Below, piece after piece: positions 1 through 7,680 of a stretch of 64,000 bases of DNA (positions are counted from its first letter, which is position 1; every line of letters starts with the position of its first letter). This DNA comes from Hyphomicrobiales bacterium. Lineage in GTDB: Bacteria > Pseudomonadota > Alphaproteobacteria > Rhizobiales > Beijerinckiaceae. Below the pieces are notes generated by a model. It was not told the origin of the DNA. It searched no databases and saw only the letters and a program-made list of their open reading frames with translations. The position numbers and the translations under genes were made by a program. The stretch is from the NCBI GenBank assembly GCA_027483895.1, contig JAIXTP010000033.1:20970-84969 (forward strand), in the 5' to 3' direction.

Positions 1-285
1 GAATTCCGGGCCATCGCATTCGTCTCGAGGCTGATCGCCACGGGCGCGCTCAAGGATCCGCATTACCGCTCGGTGCGCATGCACCGCGTCGAGGCGCATG
101 AGGGAATCGAAGATCTCGACGTCGCGAGCCGACTTCAGGCGAACTGGGCCTTTTTCGGCCGCCTCTTCGAAGCCGGCCGTGCCGCAGGCGAGCGCTTTCT
201 CGCCGAACATTTCGACGCCGTCGGCGAGCGGAGCACCTTCGATCTCGAAGCCGCTTTCGAAACGGGCCCGGTCAGATCCGCCTGA
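1..285 (+). CDS. Patatin-like phospholipase, C-terminal end only
   Basis: The reading frame is open from the first base, starting EFRAIAFVSRLIATG, and stops at 283-285, so only about 94 C-terminal residues are present. The segment with MHRVEAH, then LQANWAFFGRLFEAGR, then a closing FDAVGERSTFDLEA resembles the DUF3734-type tail of large bacterial patatin-family lipases (COG1752). The catalytic GxSxG and Asp lie outside the window, so activity cannot be judged. Its last 14 bases overlap the end of the convergent methyltransferase gene. The family call rests on this tail alone. Confidence 0.6.
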   Translation, partial: EFRAIAFVSRLIATGALKDPHYRSVRMHRVEAHEGIEDLDVASRLQANWAFFGRLFEAGRAAGERFLAEHFDAVGERSTFDLEAAFETGPVRSA

Positions 286-916
286 AACGCCAGACCTGCG
301 TCTTCTTGATCTCGGAATCCTCCAGCTCCCGCGTGGTGGGCACGCGATATTCCGCCACCGCTTCGAGCCGGTCCTTGGGCAGATAGCTGCGCCCGGGGTC
401 GCCGATGAGGACCGTCGCGCCACGGTCCGCGAGCGCGGAGAGCCAATCCATCACGCGTGCGGCCATGTCGCGCTCGTAACAGACGTCGCCGGCGAGAACG
501 ACGTCCCATCCCTCGTCGCGGCCGATCACGTCGTCGGCCCGCGGCGCGACGCGGATCCCGTTGGCTTCCGCGTTCAGAAGAATGGCTTCGGCGGCGAAGA
601 CGTCGATGTCGGCGCCCGTGACCTCGGCCGCACCCGCCATGGCCGCTGCGACGGCGACGAGACCGGAGCCGGAGGCGAAATCGAGCACCGTTCGCCCGCG
701 CACGGTTTCGGGATGGTCGAGAATGTAGCGCGCGAGCGCCTGCCCGCCTGCCCATGCGAAGGCCCAGAAGGGCGGCGGCAGCCCCTCTTCCTGCAGCTCC
801 TCTTCCGTCTTCTTCCAGAGCGGCACGGATTCGTCGGCCAGATGGAGCCGGATTTCCGGGGCATGCGGCACGGGAAGGAGCCGGGTATTGGCCCGGATGA
901 AGGCGGAACGCGTCAT
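272..916 (-). CDS. Class I SAM-dependent methyltransferase (COG3897-like)
   Basis: This 214-residue protein has a seven-strand methyltransferase core. The SAM-binding motif I is VLDFASGSGLVAVAAA at about residues 97-112, followed by an acidic post-strand-2 motif (VTGADID) and a motif IV-like DVVLAGDVCYE. The WAFAWAGGQALARYI stretch just before motif I is characteristic of the group annotated as nicotinamide N-methylase or ETFB-lysine-methyltransferase-like (COG3897). The substrate is therefore probably a protein lysine or small molecule, but this is not shown. It is the last gene of a minus-strand run, 17 bases after the photolyase-like gene, and its 3' end overlaps the lipase gene convergently. 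Confidence 0.75.
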   Translation of the reverse strand: MTRSAFIRANTRLLPVPHAPEIRLHLADESVPLWKKTEEELQEEGLPPPFWAFAWAGGQALARYILDHPETVRGRTVLDFASGSGLVAVAAAMAGAAEVTGADIDVFAAEAILLNAEANGIRVAPRADDVIGRDEGWDVVLAGDVCYERDMAARVMDWLSALADRGATVLIGDPGRSYLPKDRLEAVAEYRVPTTRELEDSEIKKTQVWRFRRI

Positions 917-933
917 GCCGCGATCCTAGCCGG

Positions 934-2172
934 TCACGCGATCGCGCGACACAGCGCGGGCAGATGCTCCTTGAACGCGAAAAAGCCGCGGCGCGCATGG
1001 GGCCACGCCCGCGCGTCCCACGGACGAAGCGCTTGCGCGAAGGGAATGCCGCGGGCGGCAAGCGCCCTCCGGACCGGCACCAAGGCGTCCGCCGTCCAGC
1101 CGACGGGGATGAAGCCCGTAACGACCTGTTCCGCTCCGCCCAGCGCCGCTTCGAGCGCCGCCGCGTCGCCGGGTTCGATCCATGCGAGCGGAAGCCCGCG
1201 GGCCTCAGCGAGCCTTTCGGCCGCGATCCGGACGGCTTGCGTCGTGAAGAGGCGCGCAGCCTCGGAGACGGGCGCGGAGGAACGCGCATCCGGCGCGCAG
1301 AAGGCCGCGATGCCGCGGATGCTCGGCCAAGGAAGATCGAGATCCTCCGGCCGCAGATCCTCTTCCGTGACGAGGAGGATCGAGGACAGGTCCGCGCGCG
1401 GAGGGACGGGCGCACGGATCGGCCCCGGCTGCACCGCATCCGCTTCGACCAGCGGCTCGGGAGAAGCGGCGAGACCGCGCGGGGAGAACCGTCCGCCCGT
1501 ATGTTTCTCGATATTGTCGGCGCGGGCGACGTAATGCTTGCCCTTGGTATGGAGCCCCGCGACCCAGCGCCACGACAGGGTGTTGGACGCCGCGTCCGCA
1601 TCGGCGAGCCGGCGCAGGAAGAGGTCGGCCCCTAGCTCCCACGGCAGGCGCAGGGTGAAGATCCAGATCGAGGCGAACCACATACGGGTGTGGTTGTGGA
1701 GAAAGCCGGTCTCGGCGAGTTCGCGGGCCCATGCATCGAAGCAGTCGATCCCGGTCCGGCCTTCTTCGGCGTCCGCAAGTCGGGCGAGGAACGCCGGGGA
1801 GGCGGCTTCGCGGAGCGCGACGGCCCCGTCGCGCGCGCCGGACCAGAGCGCCGGACGCATTTCGAGATGGCCCTTCCAATAGGTGCGCCAGAAGACTTCC
1901 TGCACGAATTTCTCGGCCGCGTCGTAGGAATGGCGTGCGAGGACGGCGGCGACGGTCTCCTCCTCGGTGATCAGCCGATGCCGGATCCAGGGCGAGAGGC
2001 GCGAGACGTTGCGGCGGCCCGGTCCCTCGTCGTGGTTGCGCCGCGCCGCATAGGCCGCGCCGGCCCGCGGCAGGAAATCACGCAGGCGCCGGAGCCCCTC
2101 TTCCCGAGTGGGAACGAGAGGCTCGGCCGGCCGGTCGGAGGGCGCGTCGGAGAAGAGGTCGAGGGCGGTCAT
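934..2172 (-). CDS. Photolyase/cryptochrome-like FAD-binding protein, domains in reversed order
   Basis: A 412-residue protein. Residues from about 20 to 230 match the helical FAD-binding half of photolyases: LSPWIRHRLITEEE, then FVQEVFWRTYWKGHLE, then HNHTRMWFASIWIF, then DADAASNTLSWRWVAG. In ordinary photolyases that half is C-terminal, after an alpha/beta antenna domain. Here the remaining roughly 170 residues look alpha/beta (SSILLVTEEDL, a GDAAALEAAL helix, VRRALAARGIPF) and resemble the antenna domain, as if circularly permuted. It may repair DNA with light or act as a photoreceptor; neither is shown. It begins 31 bases downstream of the formate dehydrogenase alpha gene and may be read with it. 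Confidence 0.75.
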   Translation of the reverse strand: MTALDLFSDAPSDRPAEPLVPTREEGLRRLRDFLPRAGAAYAARRNHDEGPGRRNVSRLSPWIRHRLITEEETVAAVLARHSYDAAEKFVQEVFWRTYWKGHLEMRPALWSGARDGAVALREAASPAFLARLADAEEGRTGIDCFDAWARELAETGFLHNHTRMWFASIWIFTLRLPWELGADLFLRRLADADAASNTLSWRWVAGLHTKGKHYVARADNIEKHTGGRFSPRGLAASPEPLVEADAVQPGPIRAPVPPRADLSSILLVTEEDLRPEDLDLPWPSIRGIAAFCAPDARSSAPVSEAARLFTTQAVRIAAERLAEARGLPLAWIEPGDAAALEAALGGAEQVVTGFIPVGWTADALVPVRRALAARGIPFAQALRPWDARAWPHARRGFFAFKEHLPALCRAIA

Positions 2173-2203
2173 GCCCGTCCTACGCGACGGGCGGCCGAAC
2201 CGA

Positions 2204-4948
2204 TCAGGCGCGCTCGACCCTCACTGCGGAATATTTGAATTCGGGGATCTTCCCGAAGGGATCGAGCTTCGGATTGGTGAGGATGTTCGCCGCCGCTTCC
2301 ACATAGGCGAAGGGCACGAAGACCATGTCGGGCTGCATAGCCTCGTCCGCTCTCGCGGTCAGGGTGATCGTGCCGCGCCGGGTGGACAGGCGCACCGCCT
2401 CGCCGGCCGCGACGCCGAGGCGCCGCAGGGTCTGCGGATGCAGGCTCGCGGTCGGCCCGGGTTCGAGCCGGTCGAGGGTCGCGGAACGCCTCGTCATCGA
2501 CCCCGTATGCCAATGTTCGAGCTGCCGGCCCGTCGTCAGCACCATCGGGTAATCCGGGTCGGGCGTCTCGGCGGGCGAGGTGACGGCGGCGGGGACGAAA
2601 CGCGCCCGGCCGGTCTCGGTCGGGAAGCGGTCGCCGAAGACGACCGCATGTCCCGGAACGTCGGGCCCGTCCACCGGATAGGTCACCGCGCCCTCGCGCT
2701 CCAGCCTCTCCCACGAGATGTTGTCGAGCGACGGCATGATGCGCTTCATCTCGGCGAAGACCTCGCGCGGATGCGCGTAGCGCCAATCGAGACCGAGCCT
2801 CCGGCCCATCTCGACGAGGATCGCGAAATCCTCGCGCGCTTCGCCCGGCGGCTTCAGCGCCGGGCGCCCGAGCTGGACCTGCCGGTTGGTGTTGGTCACC
2901 GTGCCGGTCTTTTCCGGCCATGCCGAGGCGGGCAGCACGACGTCGGCGAACATCGCCGTCTCGGTGAGGAAGATGTCCTGCACGACGAGATGGTCGAGCT
3001 TGGCCAACGCCTCACGGGCATGGGCGGCGTCGGGGTCCGACATCGCCGGGTTCTCGCCCATCACGTAGAGGCCCTTGATCTCGCCCCGTCCGATCGCGTC
3101 GACGATCTCGACCACGGTCAGGCCGGGGGCCGGATCCAGCGCCGCACCCCAGAGCGCTTCCACAGCACCGCGCCGGACGTCGTTTCCGACGCGCGCGTAA
3201 TCGGGGAGCATCATGGGGATGAGCCCCGCATCGGACGCACCCTGCACGTTGTTCTGGCCCCGCAGCGGATGCAGGCCCGTACCCTCGCGGCCCACCTGCC
3301 CGCACATCAGCGCGAGCGAGATCAGGCAGCGCGCATTGTCCGTGCCGTGGACGTGCTGCGACACGCCCATGCCCCAGAAGATGATGGCCCGCTCGGCCGT
3401 CGCATACAGTCGCGCCACGGTCCGGATCGTCTCGGGATCGATGCCGCAGATCGGACTCATCGCCTCGGGCGTGTAGGGCGCGAGATGCGCGACGAGACGC
3501 TCGAAATTTTCGGTGTGCTCGGCGACATAGGCCGGATCGTGGAGCCCCTCCGACACGATGACGTTCATCATCGCGTCGAGCAGCGCCACGTCGGAGCCCG
3601 GGCGGAAGCGCAGCATGTGCGCCGCGTGGTGCCTCAAGGCCTGCCCGCGCGGATCCATCACGACGAGCTTGGCGCCGCGCTTGACCGCCTGCTTGAAATA
3701 GGTGGCCGCGACGGGATGGTTCTCGACCGGATTGGCACCGATCACGACGATCACGTCGGCCTTCAGCGCCTCGTCGAAGGTCGCCGTGACCGCCGCCGAG
3801 CCGATGCCTTCGAGCAGTGCCGCGACCGAGGAGGCGTGGCAGAGCCGGGTGCAGTGATCGACATTGTTGTGCCCGAAGCCCGTGCGGATGAGCTTCTGGA
3901 AGAGATAGGCCTCCTCGTTCGAGCCCTTGGCGGAGCCGAAGCCCGCCACGGCCCGCCCGCCGATACGATCGCGCAGGGCGGCGAGCCCGCCCGCCGCGCG
4001 CTCCATCGCCTCCTCCCACGTCGCTTCGCGGAAATGGGTGAAGGGGTCAGCGGGATCGACGTTCAGGCCTTTCAGCGCACCCTCCCGGCGGATGAGCGGC
4101 ACCGTCAGGCGTTGCGGGCTCGCGACATAGTCGAAGCCGAAGCGGCCCTTCACGCAAAGCCGGTTCTCGTTGGCCGGGCCATCGGCGCCGTCGACCCATG
4201 CGATGCGGCCGTCGCGGATGTTGAAGGTGACGCGGCAGCCGACGCCGCAGAACGGGCAGACGCTCTCCACCTTGTCTTCGGCCGAGCGGGCGCCCGCACC
4301 GGTCGCGACGTCGACGACGGATGCGGGCATCAAGGCGCCCGTCGGGCAGGCCTGCACGCATTCGCCGCAGGCGACGCAGGTCGATTCCCCCATCGGGTCG
4401 GCGAGGTCGAAGACGGGGCGCATGGCATGGCCGCGGCCCGCCATGCCGATCACGTCGTTCACCTGCACTTCGCGGCAGGCCCGGACGCAGAGACCGCAGG
4501 CGATGCAGGCATCCATCGCGACCTGCATGGCCGGATGGGAAAGATCGCGCTCGGGTGCATGGTCGAAGGCCGCGAAACGCGAGCCCTCGAGCCCTTCGCG
4601 GTCGAGTTCGGCGAGGAAATGCGAGGCGCCGTCGCGGGCCTCGGCACGCGGCGGCTGATCGGCCGCGAGCATTTCGAGAACCATCCGGCGGGCGGTCTTG
4701 GCACGTTCGCTTTCGGTCGAAACCGTCATGCCCTCGGCGGGGGCGCGGCAGCAGGACGGGGCGAGAACGCGCTCGCCCGCGATCTCGACCATGCAGGCGC
4801 GGCAATTGCCGTCGGGGCGGTAGCCGGGTTCGGGCCGGTGGCAGAGATGCGGGATCTCGGTGCCCTCGCGCCTCGCGACCTCCCAGATCGTCTCGCCCGG
4901 TCGGGCCTCGACGGGCCGGCCGTCGAGCGTGAAGCGGATCGCGGTCAT
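2204..4948 (-). CDS. fdhA: NAD-dependent formate dehydrogenase, molybdo/tungsto-pterin alpha subunit
   Basis: A 914-residue catalytic subunit oxidising formate to CO2 in the cytoplasm; there is no Tat signal. It has a NuoG-like [2Fe-2S] domain (Cys 36, 49, 52, 66), then two ferredoxin-type clusters (CIACGLCVRAC at 148-158, CVACGECVQAC at 191-201), then a CPFCGVGC cluster at 231-238 leading into the bis-MGD domain. The metal ligand is Cys in RLCHASS near residue 370, followed by the conserved His, so this is a Cys-type, not selenocysteine, enzyme. The start is MTAIRFTL; its ATGA overlaps the stop of the beta gene, so the longer upstream open frame is not used. Size and partner resemble the two-subunit FDH1 of Methylobacterium more than the FdsGBACD set. 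No fdhD or fdsD is present. Confidence 0.92.
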   Translation of the reverse strand: MTAIRFTLDGRPVEARPGETIWEVARREGTEIPHLCHRPEPGYRPDGNCRACMVEIAGERVLAPSCCRAPAEGMTVSTESERAKTARRMVLEMLAADQPPRAEARDGASHFLAELDREGLEGSRFAAFDHAPERDLSHPAMQVAMDACIACGLCVRACREVQVNDVIGMAGRGHAMRPVFDLADPMGESTCVACGECVQACPTGALMPASVVDVATGAGARSAEDKVESVCPFCGVGCRVTFNIRDGRIAWVDGADGPANENRLCVKGRFGFDYVASPQRLTVPLIRREGALKGLNVDPADPFTHFREATWEEAMERAAGGLAALRDRIGGRAVAGFGSAKGSNEEAYLFQKLIRTGFGHNNVDHCTRLCHASSVAALLEGIGSAAVTATFDEALKADVIVVIGANPVENHPVAATYFKQAVKRGAKLVVMDPRGQALRHHAAHMLRFRPGSDVALLDAMMNVIVSEGLHDPAYVAEHTENFERLVAHLAPYTPEAMSPICGIDPETIRTVARLYATAERAIIFWGMGVSQHVHGTDNARCLISLALMCGQVGREGTGLHPLRGQNNVQGASDAGLIPMMLPDYARVGNDVRRGAVEALWGAALDPAPGLTVVEIVDAIGRGEIKGLYVMGENPAMSDPDAAHAREALAKLDHLVVQDIFLTETAMFADVVLPASAWPEKTGTVTNTNRQVQLGRPALKPPGEAREDFAILVEMGRRLGLDWRYAHPREVFAEMKRIMPSLDNISWERLEREGAVTYPVDGPDVPGHAVVFGDRFPTETGRARFVPAAVTSPAETPDPDYPMVLTTGRQLEHWHTGSMTRRSATLDRLEPGPTASLHPQTLRRLGVAAGEAVRLSTRRGTITLTARADEAMQPDMVFVPFAYVEAAANILTNPKLDPFGKIPEFKYSAVRVERA

Positions 4949-6618
4949 CGCGCGGCCTCCTCGGGGAAGAAGCGCAGCAGGGAGCGGATGGGATTGGCCG
5001 CGGCCTGCCCGAGTCCGCAGATCGAGGCGTCCGCCATGACCTGCGCGAGATCGGCCAGCAGAACCTGATCGCGACCCCCTTCGAGGAGACCCGCCGCCTT
5101 GCCCGTGCCGACGCGGCAGGGCGTGCACTGGCCGCAGCTCTCATGCTCGAAGAACCGCATGAGATTGGTCGCCACCGCCGCGAGATCGTCGTCCTCGGCG
5201 AGGAAGACGACCGCATGGCTGCCCACGAAGCAGCCGAGATCGTCGAGCGTGCCGAAATCGAGCGGGCGATCCATGAAGGTCGCGGGCAGGATGCCGCCCG
5301 AAGCGCCGCCGGGGAGGAAGGCCTTGATGCGCCGCCCCTCGCCCGGGCCGCCCGCCAGCTCCAGAAGCTCCGCCGCCGTCGAACCCGCCGGAGCCACGTA
5401 GAGCCCGGGCCGGCTGACGCGGCCGGACACCGACCAGGAGCGCAACCCCTTCGCGCCGTTGCGGCCCGCGGCGGCGAATGCGGCGGGCCCCTCCTCGACG
5501 ATGCGTCGGATCCAGACCAGCGTCTCGACATTGTGGTTGAGCGTCGGCCGGCCGAAGAGCCCGCGCTCGGCGATGAAGGGCGGGCGCTTGCGCGGGAAGC
5601 CGCGCTTGCCCTCGATGCTTTCCAGCATCGCGCTCTCCTCGCCGCAGACATAGGCCCCGGCACCACGGCGCAGTTCGACGAAGCCGGGCGCGACGAGACC
5701 CGCGGCCTCGATCTCCTCGATCGACCGCGTGAGGATTTCGCGGACGGCCGGATATTCGTCGCGCAGATAGACGTAGATCCGCTCCACCTCGACCGCGGCG
5801 GCCGCGACCAGCATGCCTTCGAGGAAGCGATGAGGTTCGGTTTCGAGCCAATGGCGGTCCTTGAACGTGCCGGGCTCGCCCTCGTCGGCATTCACGGTCA
5901 TCAGGCGCGGCGCGGGCTGCGCACGCACGACGGACCATTTGCGGCCGGCCGGGAACCCCGCACCGCCGAGACCGCGCAGACCTGAGTCGGACAGAAGGCC
6001 GATCAGCGTGTCGACCGGCAGCGCGCCGGATCGGACGCGGTCGAGCAAGGCGTATCCGCCCCCGGCTCTATAGTCCTCGAAATCCGCATGGGCGGGCAGT
6101 TCGGGCCGGAGATCGCCCTCGATCGCGGCACGCAGCGTTTCGACGGTGGCGTGCCCCGCCGCGCGGTCCCCGACCAGAGCCGCGGGCGCCTCGGCGCAAC
6201 GGCCGATGCAGGGCGCCTTCACGACGCGGATGCGGGACGGATCGACGCCCGCGGCGAGCGCTTCGGCGAGCCTCTCGCCGCCCGCGAGCATGCAGGACAC
6301 CGACGTACAGACCCGCACCGTCAGCCCGGGCGGCGGGGTCTCGCCCTCCTTCACGATGTCGAAATGCGCGTAGAAGCTCGCCGTCTCCATGACCTCGGCC
6401 ATGGACAACCGCATCTCCTCGGCCAGCGCACGCAGATGGCGGGCGGAAAGATGGCCGAACAGATCCTGCAGGACGTGCAGATGCTCGATCAGGTGATCGC
6501 GCGCCCGGGGCGCGTTGCCGAGCACGGCGCGCACCTCGTCCAGCGCCGCGGGATCGAGCGGGCGGCCCTTCGGCAGGGGCCGCGGGCGACGGCCCTCGCG
6601 GGTCGGCGCGACGGTCAT
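4945..6618 (-). CDS. fdhB: Formate dehydrogenase diaphorase subunit, NuoE-NuoF fusion
   Basis: A 557-residue electron-transfer partner of the alpha subunit that passes electrons to NAD+. Residues 1-150 are a NuoE-like thioredoxin-fold [2Fe-2S] domain with CTSVSC and CIGRC. From about 195 onward it is NuoF-like, with the FMN/NADH loop GLGGAGFPAGRKW, a second Gly-rich AYVCGEESAM, and the [4Fe-4S] motif ESCGQCTPCR with a distal Cys in SICGLG. In the Fds system these are two genes (fdsG, fdsB); here they are fused. I chose the ATG at 6618 (MTVAPT) because GAGG lies eight bases upstream; an in-frame ATG at 6624 is two bases from the same GAGG. The gene begins 46 bases after xerC. Confidence 0.9.
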   Translation of the reverse strand: MTVAPTREGRRPRPLPKGRPLDPAALDEVRAVLGNAPRARDHLIEHLHVLQDLFGHLSARHLRALAEEMRLSMAEVMETASFYAHFDIVKEGETPPPGLTVRVCTSVSCMLAGGERLAEALAAGVDPSRIRVVKAPCIGRCAEAPAALVGDRAAGHATVETLRAAIEGDLRPELPAHADFEDYRAGGGYALLDRVRSGALPVDTLIGLLSDSGLRGLGGAGFPAGRKWSVVRAQPAPRLMTVNADEGEPGTFKDRHWLETEPHRFLEGMLVAAAAVEVERIYVYLRDEYPAVREILTRSIEEIEAAGLVAPGFVELRRGAGAYVCGEESAMLESIEGKRGFPRKRPPFIAERGLFGRPTLNHNVETLVWIRRIVEEGPAAFAAAGRNGAKGLRSWSVSGRVSRPGLYVAPAGSTAAELLELAGGPGEGRRIKAFLPGGASGGILPATFMDRPLDFGTLDDLGCFVGSHAVVFLAEDDDLAAVATNLMRFFEHESCGQCTPCRVGTGKAAGLLEGGRDQVLLADLAQVMADASICGLGQAAANPIRSLLRFFPEEAAR

Positions 6619-6664
6619 GGGCATGTCCTCTTTTTTCGGAGATTCGGCTTCGACGGGCCTGCGG

Positions 6665-7603
6665 TCAACCGGCGACGCGGCGCGCACGCGGATGGGTCTG
6701 GTCGAAGACGGCGATGAGCCGCGCCGCATCCACCTCCGTGTAGATCTGCGTGGTGGACAGCGAAGCGTGGCCGAGCAGCTCCTGGATCGCGCGAAGATCG
6801 CCGCCTCGGGCGAGGAGATGCGTCGCGAAGGAATGCCGCAACGCGTGCGGCGTGGCCGTCTCCGGGAGACCGAGGGCCCCGCGGAGCGTTTCCATCGCCC
6901 GCTGCACGATGCGCGGATTGAGCGGGCCGCCCTTCGCCCCGCGGAAGAACGGCGTGCCGGGCGTGAGCGCATAGGGGCATTGCCGCGCATAATCCGCCAA
7001 GGCCCGGCGGACGGCGGGAATGACGGGGACCATCCGGGTCTTGCCGCCCTTGCCCGTGATCCGCAGCACGTCGCTTTCGCCCGTCGGCGCATCCTCGCAG
7101 GCGAGGCCCAGCGCTTCGGACAGCCGGAGACCGCAGCCGTAGAGCAGCGAGAGCACCGCAGCGTCGCGCGAGAGAACCCAAGGATCGCGTTCCTCGCCCG
7201 CGCGGCTGTCGGCGTCGGTCGTGCGGCGGGCGGCGGCGGGGGCGAGAGGCTTCGGCAGGCTGCGCCCGACCTTGGGACCACGGATCACGGCCAGAGCCGA
7301 CGCGTCGATCCGTCCTTCGCGCTCGAGAAAGCGCAGAAAGGAACGGATCGCGGCGAGTTGCCGCATCAGGCTGCGCCCCACGACGCCCTCGGCCCGCCGC
7401 GCGGCCATGAAGGCGCGGATGTCGGCGGCCGCGAGCCGTTCCAGCCGCGCCTGCGGGCGCGACGACAAGAAGACGAGAAACTGCCTCACGTCCCGGCCAT
7501 AGGCTTCGAGCGTCTCGGCCGCGACCCGCCGCTCGGAGGCGAGATGACGGTGCCAGAGCGCGAAGGCGTCGGCATGGATGGGGACCGGGCTCATGCCGCG
7601 CAT
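6665..7603 (-). CDS. xerC: Tyrosine recombinase XerC
   Basis: This 312-residue protein has an N-terminal SAM-like core-binding domain (about 10-100) and a C-terminal catalytic domain. The active-site residues are visible: Arg in YGCGLRLSEAL, His-x-x-Arg in HALRHSFATHLL, His in LGHASLSTTQIYT, and the nucleophile Tyr in the same motif. It fits chromosomal XerC, which resolves dimers at dif with XerD. The location, divergent from priA with a 77-base gap and no att-like repeats or phage genes, argues for the housekeeping recombinase rather than an integrase. ATG codons at 7603 and 7594 are both possible starts. Confidence 0.88.
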   Translation of the reverse strand: MRGMSPVPIHADAFALWHRHLASERRVAAETLEAYGRDVRQFLVFLSSRPQARLERLAAADIRAFMAARRAEGVVGRSLMRQLAAIRSFLRFLEREGRIDASALAVIRGPKVGRSLPKPLAPAAARRTTDADSRAGEERDPWVLSRDAAVLSLLYGCGLRLSEALGLACEDAPTGESDVLRITGKGGKTRMVPVIPAVRRALADYARQCPYALTPGTPFFRGAKGGPLNPRIVQRAMETLRGALGLPETATPHALRHSFATHLLARGGDLRAIQELLGHASLSTTQIYTEVDAARLIAVFDQTHPRARRVAG

Positions 7604-7680
7604 TGCACCGATCGCCGGTTAACGGGCGGTAAGGATCGGGCGGGTCCCGGTCCGGCTCGAATCTCTGCTAATCCTGCGGC

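Noticed and set aside
2108..5068. A 986-codon open frame on the plus strand opposite fdhA
   Set aside because: It is antisense to a well-motif-supported formate dehydrogenase gene; the translation is Arg/His/Gly rich without a recognisable domain, as expected from high GC at third codon positions.
6665..7603. Tyrosine recombinase as sign of an integrated element
   Set aside because: It fits housekeeping XerC, lies beside priA, and there are no att-like direct repeats, tRNA genes or phage/conjugation genes around.
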